From Legionella lytica (GTDB lineage Bacteria > Pseudomonadota > Gammaproteobacteria > Legionellales > Legionellaceae): 64,000 nucleotides of DNA. A program made the translations under genes and the position numbers. A model generated the notes under the pieces. That model saw only the letters and a list, made by a program, of their open reading frames with translations. It had not been told where the DNA came from and searched no databases. The stretch is taken from positions 2,446,501 to 2,510,500 of the forward strand of contig NZ_CP071527.1 in assembly GCF_023921225.1 (NCBI RefSeq), given 5' to 3'. Positions 41,332 to 49,580 of the stretch are shown here, in pieces (position 1 is the stretch's first letter; every line of letters starts with the position of its first letter).

Positions 41332-42513
41332 ATGCCACTCTCCGCGGATACCAAAGACACCCCACTGTTGATTAACCTAAAACAGGTGGAAATGCAGCTT
41401 GCGCAATTACTTATTCAGTTTTTTTCCATGCAATCACAAGCAGGGATAAATCTCTGGGTAAAAGATACCCCCTATACTTTACAAAACGGCACAATTATTA
41501 AGTTAAAAAATACTGTCTTTAGCCGTGAACGAAAGGAAGGCCATTCTGGGCTGCGCTATGAACTAATCAGCAATAAACCCTCTTTAGGTGTGGGGACTTT
41601 TGGCCAAGTCTATAAGATTAAAAGTACAATGAGCTTGGATGAAGATTCCATAAAAATAAAAAAACAAAGAAAAGATGGCAAACGACGCGTCGTTAAAATA
41701 CAACGACACCATCCTTCGAATCCGCTCACTGCGCTGGATAATGAATATAGGTTAACAAAAAAAACCGCTCATCTTGCAGTAAAAAAGCCCACAATTGTTA
41801 CCAATTCCACGGGGGCTCAACTGAGCTTTACCACTATGAACCAACTCCCCGGAGATGAGCTTTTTTATATCCTCGATGAGCGCGAGAAATTATCTGCACT
41901 TCAGCGAATTGAATTAAGCCTCGCTTTAGTGAATGCATTAGAGGAGCAAGTATGTAACCAAGGGATTGTACATCGTGACATAAAGCCAGAAAATATCCTG
42001 GTCCACCTAGGACCTCCCATTCAGATACATTTTATTGATTTTGGATTGAGCAAAGATGCCATTCATCTAAATACCATCATAAATGGCACTCCACCCTATT
42101 TAGCTCCCGAGGTAAGACAATATTCAAAACTCATCAATTTTAAGGCAGATGTTTTCTCTCTCGCACGCGTTATCGCTTTATTATGGAATGTTGATTACAG
42201 CACCTATGATGATCTATCGGTTTATTTCAATGCTACTCCAGTTAGAATGTTATGCTCTATCTTTAGTGGCATTAAAGTTCTGGATATAAAAGCAAAAAAT
42301 TTAATAAAAGATACATTGCTCGGAATGTTGAATTTAAATCCGGAGACTCGTTATTCCATTAACCAAGCAAGAGTGGGTTTTGAATCTGCCAGAGCAATAA
42401 TCAAATTAAACGATAAGTCTCCTCTAAAGGCACATTCATTATTTCAGACCCACAATAGAAAGGAGCATAACGCCTCCGAAGAGACCCTAGTTAAAAAAAA
42501 TTCCATCCCTTAG
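41332..42513 (+). CDS. Eukaryotic-like Ser/Thr protein kinase (LegK-type putative effector)
   Basis: A complete protein-kinase domain: glycine loop GVGTFGQVY (about 86-94), ATP-anchoring Lys122 in RVVKIQ, helix-C Glu near 138, catalytic loop VHRDIKPENIL (Asp216), metal loop DFG (236-238) and APE (258-260). The N-terminal about 80 residues and a polar C-terminus (HNASEETLVKKNSIP) flank it. All catalytic residues are present, so it should be active. The eukaryote-type HRD/DFG set and acidic C-terminal tail fit Dot/Icm LegK-type kinases; which host protein it modifies cannot be told. Confidence 0.88.
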   Translation: MPLSADTKDTPLLINLKQVEMQLAQLLIQFFSMQSQAGINLWVKDTPYTLQNGTIIKLKNTVFSRERKEGHSGLRYELISNKPSLGVGTFGQVYKIKSTMSLDEDSIKIKKQRKDGKRRVVKIQRHHPSNPLTALDNEYRLTKKTAHLAVKKPTIVTNSTGAQLSFTTMNQLPGDELFYILDEREKLSALQRIELSLALVNALEEQVCNQGIVHRDIKPENILVHLGPPIQIHFIDFGLSKDAIHLNTIINGTPPYLAPEVRQYSKLINFKADVFSLARVIALLWNVDYSTYDDLSVYFNATPVRMLCSIFSGIKVLDIKAKNLIKDTLLGMLNLNPETRYSINQARVGFESARAIIKLNDKSPLKAHSLFQTHNRKEHNASEETLVKKNSIP

Positions 42514-42519
42514 AAGCCG

Positions 42520-42550
42520 TGGCGCAGGTTTTATTTAAAGACCTGCGCCA
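42520..42550. terminator. Hairpin between convergent kinase and LRR genes
   Basis: TGGCGCAGGT/ACCTGCGCCA, a 10-bp perfect stem with an 11-base AT-rich loop, 6 bases after the kinase stop and before the end of the LRR gene. Confidence 0.75.
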
Positions 42551-42592
42551 ATTGTGGAATTGGAGCGATATTTGCCCAAATCAAAATGAATT

Positions 42593-43534
42593 TTATTTTC
42601 TTAAGCTATCACTAATAGATTTTGCAAAACCTTTAAGTGATTCAACAATATCCTGCTCTTTTTTATCATAATTGTGACTAAAGAAAACCGATCTATTGAT
42701 TGAAAAATGAGATTGTTCAGGTGTAACTTCTTTTCCTGATGAATTAAAAAATACAACTTTATTTATAGATCTAAGAATAGGCTCCCAAGCTTTTTTTTGT
42801 TTTGGGGTCATGTTATTGAATTCATCAACACTAATATAAAGTGTTTGCAAATGAGTTAATGAATCTTTTAAATTATTAACGTCCTCTACAGCTAATTGGG
42901 CGATGTCATTATCGCTAATATTTAAAGAAGTAATATTTTTAGGTAATTTTCTAATTACTTTAATTTTGCTGCCCAAATTATTGTTGCTAATATCAAGATG
43001 CTCTAAGCTATTTGAGAAAGCTTGGCACATGTTTTCTAGTTCTTGTTCGCTCTTCATATCCAAATTGTTGTAACTGATATTTAATGATTTTAACCATTTA
43101 AGAACAGCAAAAGCATTATTTAACTGCTTGTTATCATAACGTCCTAAATTATTAGAACCCAGATCCAATGAATTTACTGGAGTTGAGGCAAAACCATTTA
43201 ATCCAACAGCCAGCTCTTTTTGAGTATTAAGGTCATTAAAACTTAAATCTACATGAGTAACGTGCCTTAATGATGAGAAAACAAGTGCGGTATCTTCTCC
43301 TGCTTTTTTGCCTAAATTATTTCCACGTAAAGTTAAAAATTTTATTTGGTCATTCAAATTCGTTAACGCTGCTTGCAATTCATTACTTGGTCTTTTGCCA
43401 AAATTATTCCATCCCATGTCAAGATGTTTTGTATTTTTGTTGATTCTAAAAATAGAGCGAATTAACTCATCGCCATTTACATTAGTTAATCCAGATAGGA
43501 TGGCTTCTCCAGTAGTTTCATTAAAACAAAGCAT
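42593..43534 (-). CDS. Leucine-rich-repeat protein (putative effector)
   Basis: A 313-aa soluble protein with at least six LRRs of the ribonuclease-inhibitor type, for example KHLDMGWNNFGKRPSNEL, KFLTLRGNNLGKKAGED, THVDLSFNDL, NSLDLGSNNLGRYDNKQL, KSLNISYNNLDMKSEQEL and EHLDISNNNLG. The start at 43534 (MLCFNETTGEAIL) is supported by GGGGAG 7 bases upstream; the longer frame to 43699 lacks such a site and begins with an unrelated hydrophobic stretch. LRR proteins of this type are common Legionella effectors mediating host protein binding. Partner unknown. Confidence 0.85.
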   Translation of the reverse strand: MLCFNETTGEAILSGLTNVNGDELIRSIFRINKNTKHLDMGWNNFGKRPSNELQAALTNLNDQIKFLTLRGNNLGKKAGEDTALVFSSLRHVTHVDLSFNDLNTQKELAVGLNGFASTPVNSLDLGSNNLGRYDNKQLNNAFAVLKWLKSLNISYNNLDMKSEQELENMCQAFSNSLEHLDISNNNLGSKIKVIRKLPKNITSLNISDNDIAQLAVEDVNNLKDSLTHLQTLYISVDEFNNMTPKQKKAWEPILRSINKVVFFNSSGKEVTPEQSHFSINRSVFFSHNYDKKEQDIVESLKGFAKSISDSLRK

Positions 43535-43902
43535 ATTGAACTCCCCTATTAAGGCTATTACAGTCATTAGTGACTCAAATAATGACACTAAAATAAACAA
43601 ATTACCTTGACTTAGATCAATAAATGATTTTTTTATATAAAAAGATAAGTCCATTTCTCGAATGAACACTGCACAGCTTGATAAATAAAGGACAAACACT
43701 TTGTCTCTCGATAAGCCGATTCCTTCCTATGAGTAGGTTAATGTTAATTTAATTTGATAATTACGATTCATAGCCTGTGCAGATCAAAGCGCTACCCAAC
43801 TGGTGTGCTCCGCGTGGCGTTAATCAAGCCTCCACTTAAGAAAACCCTAATAAAATTTATATATACTGGACAAAATAAGTAAAAATTTAAGGTTTATAAA
43901 AA
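43535..43902. other. Divergent promoter region
   Basis: This 368-base gap separates the divergent LRR and CE-clan-like genes and must hold both promoters. An AT-rich direct repeat, GTTAATTTAATTTGATAA near 43743, loosely resembles a PmrA-type site, but I would not assert it. No gene is visible. Confidence 0.3.
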
Positions 43903-44826
43903 ATGTCCAGAATGATGCTTGATTCAAACGAAATGAATTCAATAATTAAGAATCATCTCACTGGAAGTGGCGAATGGGAAAAGAAAGAAGCTTCTGTTCA
44001 AGTTTCTTTTATGAAAATGAATGTCACTTATTTTTACAATAAAAATAGGAATTTTGTAATTATTCCTAGTCCACTAGCTGTAAAACAAGGAAGTGGAGAT
44101 GCCGAAGAACCCTCGTACCAATCGACTGTAGAAGCAATAAGGAATCAAATAGACAATGAAAACTTTGGTATTGGTTGCTCCCTATTAGGCAAGGGAACTG
44201 GGGAGCGTCACTATACAACTCTGTTCAAGGAAAAAGGAGAGCATGGAAGAATAACTGTATTTGATTCTAAAATAAGCTCTCCCAATCAATTCTTTAATTC
44301 ATCAGAATCGCCAAATTTTTTTGAAAAAGTTTGGGGCTTTATTAAAGCCCCTTTTAAGGCCTTTGGTTTGTGGGCTTTTGGAATTGGAAAAGAGGTACAA
44401 TCTTCGTTCTTGGGTAAAGATGTGACGGTGCACAGGCTAGGTACCCAACCATTTTTTGACGGGGTAAGTTGTGGCTTGCACTCATCTGGCGCGGTTTTAA
44501 ATATGATCGATTTAATTGATAAAAAAGAAGTAACGGCTGACGAAATTATTCTATCAATAACTAACCAGAAAAATCTTGATTCAAAAGCAGAACGTATTTT
44601 AAATGGTAAAAAAGATGAAGCGATACCTAGCATGAACCCCGTTCTTTGTTCTATGGTTTCAACAGATAGAAAAGAGTCCGATAAGCACTCTTTAGGTGGG
44701 GTTGGTCTATATAGAAATGACGAAAGTGAAATAATGACCACAAAAAAAGAAGAGCCTGCTCCTTCTCCTATTAACTACGATGATTTTGACGCTCCCATAT
44801 ACCCAAGACCAAGCCTTGAATTTTAA
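43903..44826 (+). CDS. Putative CE-clan cysteine protease-like effector
   Basis: A 307-aa soluble protein with a CE-clan (Ulp1/YopJ-type) layout: His103 followed by an aromatic (GERHYTTLFKE), Asp121 in ITVFDSK, Gln182 in TQPFFDGVSCGLHS and Cys190 followed by Gly in the same motif. The order His-Asp-Gln-Cys and the Cys-Gly pair are the clan hallmarks; the Gln-Cys spacing (8) is slightly longer than in Ulp1. An amphipathic insert (EKVWGFIKAPFKAFGLWAFG) lies between Asp and Gln. The C-terminus has an acidic patch (TKKEEPAPSP). It could be a deubiquitinase, deSUMOylase or acetyltransferase; I cannot choose from sequence. Confidence 0.65.
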   Translation: MSRMMLDSNEMNSIIKNHLTGSGEWEKKEASVQVSFMKMNVTYFYNKNRNFVIIPSPLAVKQGSGDAEEPSYQSTVEAIRNQIDNENFGIGCSLLGKGTGERHYTTLFKEKGEHGRITVFDSKISSPNQFFNSSESPNFFEKVWGFIKAPFKAFGLWAFGIGKEVQSSFLGKDVTVHRLGTQPFFDGVSCGLHSSGAVLNMIDLIDKKEVTADEIILSITNQKNLDSKAERILNGKKDEAIPSMNPVLCSMVSTDRKESDKHSLGGVGLYRNDESEIMTTKKEEPAPSPINYDDFDAPIYPRPSLEF

Positions 44827-45160
44827 AGTGCCCATTAAAAGAAGCGAAAATCATAGAGAGAAGAGTTGTTCAATTCTATAAATAGCGAACATTTTTTAAA
44901 TAAAATTCGCATAGGTTAGAGGGTAACGCAGAATTCAATTGGGTATTAGTGTTTGGCCACGCAAGTGCTCAAAAAGTATCTACGCCAAGGATATGTTCTA
45001 GACGAAAAGAGATTAAAGCAGTAATTAGAATCAGTTCATAAATTAAAACGTGGGCTAGTTCTGATTCAGAAAGCGCAATGAGAGTCGTCGGATCAAACTG
45101 CAACAACCGGACAACTAACTGTATTAATTTAATATACGCATAGTTTTATTTTATGGAACT
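44827..45160. other. Non-coding sequence before the antiporter remnant
   Basis: No credible frame. Stop codons interrupt all frames; some stretches have coding-like composition and may be decayed upstream parts of the antiporter gene or another lost gene. Confidence 0.35.
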
Positions 45161-45331
45161 ATGTGCCATGTCGAACTCAGTGGGCATGCACTTGCTGCCG
45201 CCCGCATTCAACGAACAACCGTATGGAATACAGTACAGTTTTCCCTCAATGGCATTGTGTTTGTATTATTGAGTGATCAATTTCCCGCACTTATAGGTTC
45301 AGCTGTTTCAACAGTACAACAAACGAATCAT
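45161..45331 (+). pseudogene. Remnant of a CPA1-type Na+/H+ antiporter
   Basis: The frame encodes HVELSGHALAAARIQRTTVW and then NTVQFSLNGIVFVLLSDQFP, a stretch characteristic of a mid-to-late helix region of bacterial CPA1 (NhaP/YjcE-type) sodium/proton antiporters. The rest of a roughly 500-aa transporter is missing on both sides: upstream is interrupted sequence, and downstream the frame runs into the direct repeat at 45332. The match is from recalled family sequence. It marks a gene loss inside the island. Confidence 0.6.
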
Positions 45332-45396
45332 AATGAGTCTCTTAAATTTAAAAAAATTAAGGACTTAACCAAATAAGCACATATGAGCAACTTAAA
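45332..45396 (+). repeat. Direct repeat copy 2 (after antiporter remnant)
   Basis: Same sequence as at 40310: AATGAGTCTCTTAAATTTAA, then an A7 tract (A8 in copy 1), then TTAAGGACTTAACCAAATAA against TTATGAATTTAGTCAAATAA. The match continues weakly to ATGAGCAA. Same orientation as copy 1. Confidence 0.7.
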
Positions 45397-45535
45397 ACCA
45401 CTTTCAGCCTATATTTATGAATAAAAAATATACACTTACTCGGTTTGACGTGCTTCTATTATGAACAATAAAAAACACTAAACTCCACTTTGTGTTATAA
45501 TCAAATCGTTTCATTCATTTGATTAAGTATTGAAT

Positions 45536-46732
45536 ATGCCTAAACAACTTTTAGTTGAACCAGAAAGTTCTTTGAATACACCGATTTCAGGTGCTAAAAA
45601 ACGCCGAATGATTTTAAAAGATACTGTGGAAAAATTTTCTACAGATGCTTCAGGATTTTATGAAGAACAAGCAAGAAAAAATCATCAAAATTGGAGTATT
45701 ACTCCAGCAAATTTATCTGGCCATGTTCGTGTTATTCCCGGTGACTGGGGTGATGTTGCCTTAAGATTATCACAAAAGACGGGAAATATTTATGCCGTAT
45801 TAAATATGGCAAACGCCGAATTACCTGGTGGCTTGTATCTTGAAGGTATGGGAGCCCAAGAAGAAAATATGTATCGTCGCTCCAATTGCCATTTTCATGT
45901 GCATGATGAAGAAATGGATGAAGAAAAAATCTATTATACAAAAGAAATGACTGATCTTATCAATGGCGTTCCTGGTCATGTCTATTTAGATGTGCAAACC
46001 CCTCGAGTTTGCATCAAAGGAAGCGAAGGCCCCAATATTTCAGGCTATGATGATTTATCACCTTCGGATTATTTTTTATTTTACGAACTCAAATCTGCAG
46101 CCGAGAACATATCGCGCACCAATCCTTTTAGTGAAGCAAGCATGCGCAGAAAAATTGCAGCCCAATTAGATACATTAAAAACAGCTAATATTCGCTGCGT
46201 GGTATTAAGCGCTTTTGGTTGCGGAGCTTTTGGTAACCCTGCTACCGAAATTGCCAGAATTTACCAAGAAGAACTCCAAAAGCGTATTGGGGACTTTGAT
46301 GATGTCGTTTTTGCTATTTTTACGTCTGAATTTGATTCAGACAATTTTATACCTTTTAAGAATGCCTTAGATGGATTGCCCTTAAATGGAAAGCAGGTAA
46401 ATCTATTAACAAGATTACTCGCGGCTATAGAAGAACAGGTCAAAGATAAATCGTGGAATCAGGGTGTTTCCTTTCTTTTTTTTGATTTCAAAAAAGCGCC
46501 AATGGAAATTCAGCAAATGAGACAAATTTTGGGCAGTAAAATCTCTCAAATCGATAAAATAAAACAATTACAACAAATGGCCCAAGAGATATTGTCTAGT
46601 GCTACTTTAGAACAAAATAATCCACTGCATGAATTGTGTAAAAAAATTATAGAAATCAATTGGGAAAATATAAACGATGAGCTCATCGATTTATTTAGTA
46701 TGACTCATACAACCGCCCTTAAAGCGAAGTAG
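45536..46732 (+). CDS. PARG-like/macrodomain ADP-ribose hydrolase (putative effector)
   Basis: A 398-aa soluble protein. The segment VLNMANAELPGGLYLEGMGAQ followed by EENMYRRS matches the microbial poly(ADP-ribose) glycohydrolase signature (Gly-rich loop, then Q-E-E; about residues 88-116). A later macrodomain strand-loop, CVVLSAFGCGAFGNPATEIA, completes the ADP-ribose pocket (about 225-245). A C-terminal helical region of about 120 residues follows. The family removes ADP-ribose from proteins. Legionella has a macrodomain effector of this type (MavL), which this may resemble; I cannot confirm orthology. Start at ATG 45536; TATAAT at 45496 is a possible -10. Confidence 0.75.
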   Translation: MPKQLLVEPESSLNTPISGAKKRRMILKDTVEKFSTDASGFYEEQARKNHQNWSITPANLSGHVRVIPGDWGDVALRLSQKTGNIYAVLNMANAELPGGLYLEGMGAQEENMYRRSNCHFHVHDEEMDEEKIYYTKEMTDLINGVPGHVYLDVQTPRVCIKGSEGPNISGYDDLSPSDYFLFYELKSAAENISRTNPFSEASMRRKIAAQLDTLKTANIRCVVLSAFGCGAFGNPATEIARIYQEELQKRIGDFDDVVFAIFTSEFDSDNFIPFKNALDGLPLNGKQVNLLTRLLAAIEEQVKDKSWNQGVSFLFFDFKKAPMEIQQMRQILGSKISQIDKIKQLQQMAQEILSSATLEQNNPLHELCKKIIEINWENINDELIDLFSMTHTTALKAK

Positions 46733-46794
46733 CATTATAGCGTTCACGTGGTAAGTAAATTTCGTCAATTGCTAATTAGTCAGAAGAGCATCGA

Positions 46795-46821
46795 GCGGTG
46801 ACCTACAGGTCACCGCCCTTT
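46795..46821. terminator. Hairpin terminator between convergent genes
   Basis: GCGGTGACC/GGTCACCGC stem with loop TACA, followed by CCTTT. It lies between the PARG-like gene and the convergent gene at 46826. Confidence 0.75.
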
Positions 46822-46825
46822 AATC

Positions 46826-48211
46826 CTATGGACGTAGACTTTGTTCGTTTTGTTCTTCATGCGACATGATCGGTTCCTGCTGCTTTATCTCTGTTAATTG
46901 CTCTTTGATATTTTTACAATTCTCTACTTTTTCCGAAACAACATTTTCTTTAAAAAATGAGGCTACTTTAGTAAAGAACTCACTAATCATTCGACCTATC
47001 TTTGAAGATTTTGAGCTGGTTAAACCATCAACATTTGCTAAGGCCTCTCCATCTGACCGACGAGCATTTATATTGGATACAATAGCGGCTGAACACTCTT
47101 TAATATCTTGGCTTGACATGTCTTTGTGGCCTTTACTATTTTTCATTTCAGCATTTAAAAGCGTTACTAAGCTTTCGACATCCTTTTTGTTAAGAATTAC
47201 TCCCTTTAAATCTTTTACTGGTTCTTGTCCTTCATTTTTTAGTTTTTGATTGACTACTTCAAGCAATCTTCCTTCAATACCGTATGAAAATGCTCCACCT
47301 TTAGGAAGTTTAGTAACTTCGCTTAAATAAGCGATGATTTCATTGGCCTTAAACTCGTATTGATTATTCACTTTAAGATGCTTAGCCGTTACAGGAGTAT
47401 CAAAAGGAATATCATCTAAAGTAAATCCTAAATTCTTAGCAAATTCTTTTAATAGTTCTTCACGAGTACCCAATTGGAATTTTGCAGCATCCTTTTCAAT
47501 TTCCTTTTTAGAATTATTAATAATCTCTGCTATTTCGTGCAAACTAGGATTATAGACTTTGATTTGACCTTTATCCATGAGGACCATTGGTAAATCTTGG
47601 CCACGCTCGCTGAGCAGATTTTTTAAAAATAACAAGTTACGTTTTGTCTCTAGTGAGGAGTCTTTGCCAACTAAGCCTACTAATGATTCGGGAAAAAAAT
47701 TACCGAGAACCTCATTATAAGCTTCGAATGATTTTTCCATCTCATAATCTTTCGTGTCATCCTGTAGCTCTGGATTTGCCAGTTTTTCCCGATAATCACG
47801 ATATTTATTCATAAATTCAGTTCTGGAAATGATCGGCTCAAACTTATGTTTATCCATGTTAACGTTATAATAATCATTATGATTAATTTGGCTCATTGTT
47901 TGTGAGTCTCGGAACATGTACGCCTTAATTGTAGATTGATCGGCATCATATAAAAATCCAACACTATCAAATAGGGTCATGTCAACGCCAGGAACCAGCA
48001 ATGTGGCGCTCCGCCCCCTTTGACCATGCCGTTCTACATTTTGATGTTCGCCCTCGTTATTTTTTTTCACATTTAGATATTTAAGTTCATCCTCGACTTG
48101 ATCGTATTTAGGTTTTCCTTTTAATAAAACGGAGGTTTGAAACGCTCTTGCAACAAAACGTCCTTCTTGAAACATTTCTTCCAATTCTGTTTTAGATAAT
48201 TTCTCTTTCAT
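46826..48211 (-). CDS. Hypothetical protein, 461 aa (putative effector)
   Basis: I recognise no domain. The start at 48211 (MKEKLSKTELEEMFQEGRFV) has AAGG about 9 bases upstream; an in-frame TTG at 48226 is less likely. The protein is soluble and Lys/Glu/Asn-rich. Its N-terminal 120 residues look like a compact domain (SATLLVPGVDMTLFDSVGFL; FRDSQTMSQINHNDYYNVN) and the C-terminal third is helical. The tail MSHEEQNEQSLRP has the Glu-rich patch and late hydrophobic residue typical of Dot/Icm substrates. Effector status is inference from composition and its position in the island. Confidence 0.65.
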   Translation of the reverse strand: MKEKLSKTELEEMFQEGRFVARAFQTSVLLKGKPKYDQVEDELKYLNVKKNNEGEHQNVERHGQRGRSATLLVPGVDMTLFDSVGFLYDADQSTIKAYMFRDSQTMSQINHNDYYNVNMDKHKFEPIISRTEFMNKYRDYREKLANPELQDDTKDYEMEKSFEAYNEVLGNFFPESLVGLVGKDSSLETKRNLLFLKNLLSERGQDLPMVLMDKGQIKVYNPSLHEIAEIINNSKKEIEKDAAKFQLGTREELLKEFAKNLGFTLDDIPFDTPVTAKHLKVNNQYEFKANEIIAYLSEVTKLPKGGAFSYGIEGRLLEVVNQKLKNEGQEPVKDLKGVILNKKDVESLVTLLNAEMKNSKGHKDMSSQDIKECSAAIVSNINARRSDGEALANVDGLTSSKSSKIGRMISEFFTKVASFFKENVVSEKVENCKNIKEQLTEIKQQEPIMSHEEQNEQSLRP

Positions 48212-48617
48212 GATAATAACCTTCAAATTTAATCTTTTGATAAATTTTCACTCATAAAAAGATAGTGAATCAGAAATAAGTAATAACCAAATAGATCAAA
48301 AACAATGCGATATAGATTAATTATAGAACAGTTAACTCATTGCAGATCACGTTTATTTATGATTATTCCAATAAAATTAAAAAACTCAGTGGTTAGATAT
48401 ATTGAATGACACGCGCATAAAAGGGCTTTGTCATTTTATAGACATATTAACGTTCGATGATTTTCGTGGCATTGTAGAGCACAATAACAGTCAGACTAAA
48501 TTCGCGGTGCTAAAAGCAGAGGGCGCTATTTTTATGAGTAAAAACGACCACGGTTTTGCAACGACGAGTCATTATGTTAGAATGAAAACTAAACAAAAAG
48601 GAAACAAATAGTAGCCT
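48212..48617. other. Gap between the island and kdsD
   Basis: About 406 bases, strongly AT-rich up to 48400 and then closer to genome average. A TTG-started 69-codon frame at 48402 lacks a ribosome binding site and I do not call it. The kdsD operon promoter should lie here. Confidence 0.4.
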
Positions 48618-49580
48618 ATGAATTTTTGCACACTTGGACTTGCTGTCATCGAAACTGAGGCACAAGCTGTCTTTGAATTAACCCAACGTATTGATGAGCG
48701 CTTTGCCAAAGCCTGCGAATTATTGCTTGCTTGCAAAGGGCGAATTGTTGTTACGGGCATGGGTAAGTCGGGACATATTGCCAATAAAATTGCCGCAACC
48801 TTAGCAAGTACCGGCAGCCCTTCGTTTTTTATGCACCCCGGCGAAGCAAGTCATGGCGACTTAGGAATGATCACTCGCCAAGATGCGGTGATTGCTATTT
48901 CTAACTCAGGGAACACTGCCGAACTCGTTACCCTACTCCCCTTATTAAAACGTATGGAAATACCCCTAATTACCTTAACAGGTAATAGCGAATCAATTCT
49001 GGCCCGTGCTGCCGATGTTAATTTGGATGTGAGCATTAAACAAGAAGCCTGTCCTTTAGGCCTTGCGCCAACCACAAGCACTACGGTTGCTTTAGTTATG
49101 GGAGATGCTTTAGCTATTTCCCTATTACAAGCCCGCGGTTTTAGTGAGGAAGATTTTGCTTTATCACATCCAGGAGGTTCTTTAGGCAAACGTCTGTTAC
49201 TGCGCATTGATGATATTGCTCATCAAGGCAATGAATTGCCATTAGTTAGCGAAAATGCAACCGTCAGCGAAGCATTGATTGAAGTAACAGATAAAAAACT
49301 CGGAATGACATGTGTTACAGACTCCAAAGGTTATCTGGTTGGGGTCTACACTGATGGTGATATTCGCCGCACCTTAACCCGACAGTGTGATATAAATACT
49401 ACACCACTTAAAAACGTAATGACCCGAAATGCACGTACCATTCGTCCGGGAATTCTTGCAGCAGAAGCATTAGCAGTAATGCAAAAGCACAGTATTACGT
49501 CATTAGTAATAGCAGATGAACATAACCGCCCTGTTGCGGTAGTTCATCTTCATGATTTGTTAAAAGCAGGTGTTTTTTAA
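48618..49580 (+). CDS. kdsD: Arabinose-5-phosphate isomerase KdsD
   Basis: Converts ribulose 5-phosphate to arabinose 5-phosphate, the first step to Kdo for LPS. The SIS domain shows VVTGMGKSGHIANKIAATLA, HPGEASHGDLGMI and AISNSGNTAEL, and two C-terminal CBS domains follow (VGVYTDGDIRR...; SLVIADEHNRPVAVVHLHDL). 320 aa. It is followed immediately by kdsC. Confidence 0.96.
   Translation: MNFCTLGLAVIETEAQAVFELTQRIDERFAKACELLLACKGRIVVTGMGKSGHIANKIAATLASTGSPSFFMHPGEASHGDLGMITRQDAVIAISNSGNTAELVTLLPLLKRMEIPLITLTGNSESILARAADVNLDVSIKQEACPLGLAPTTSTTVALVMGDALAISLLQARGFSEEDFALSHPGGSLGKRLLLRIDDIAHQGNELPLVSENATVSEALIEVTDKKLGMTCVTDSKGYLVGVYTDGDIRRTLTRQCDINTTPLKNVMTRNARTIRPGILAAEALAVMQKHSITSLVIADEHNRPVAVVHLHDLLKAGVF

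Noticed and set aside
43535..43699. N-terminal extension of the LRR gene
   Set aside because: A strong GGGGAG site directs initiation at 43534; the extension resembles untranslated sequence.
43743..43760. Possible PmrA-type binding site
   Set aside because: Only a loose AT-rich resemblance; similar strings are common in this AT-rich DNA.
44286..44741. 151-codon frame antisense to the CE-clan-like gene
   Set aside because: Antisense shadow, serine/leucine-rich, no start signals.
48402..48611. 69-codon frame upstream of kdsD
   Set aside because: TTG start without a ribosome binding site; the product looks random. It more likely is the kdsD leader.
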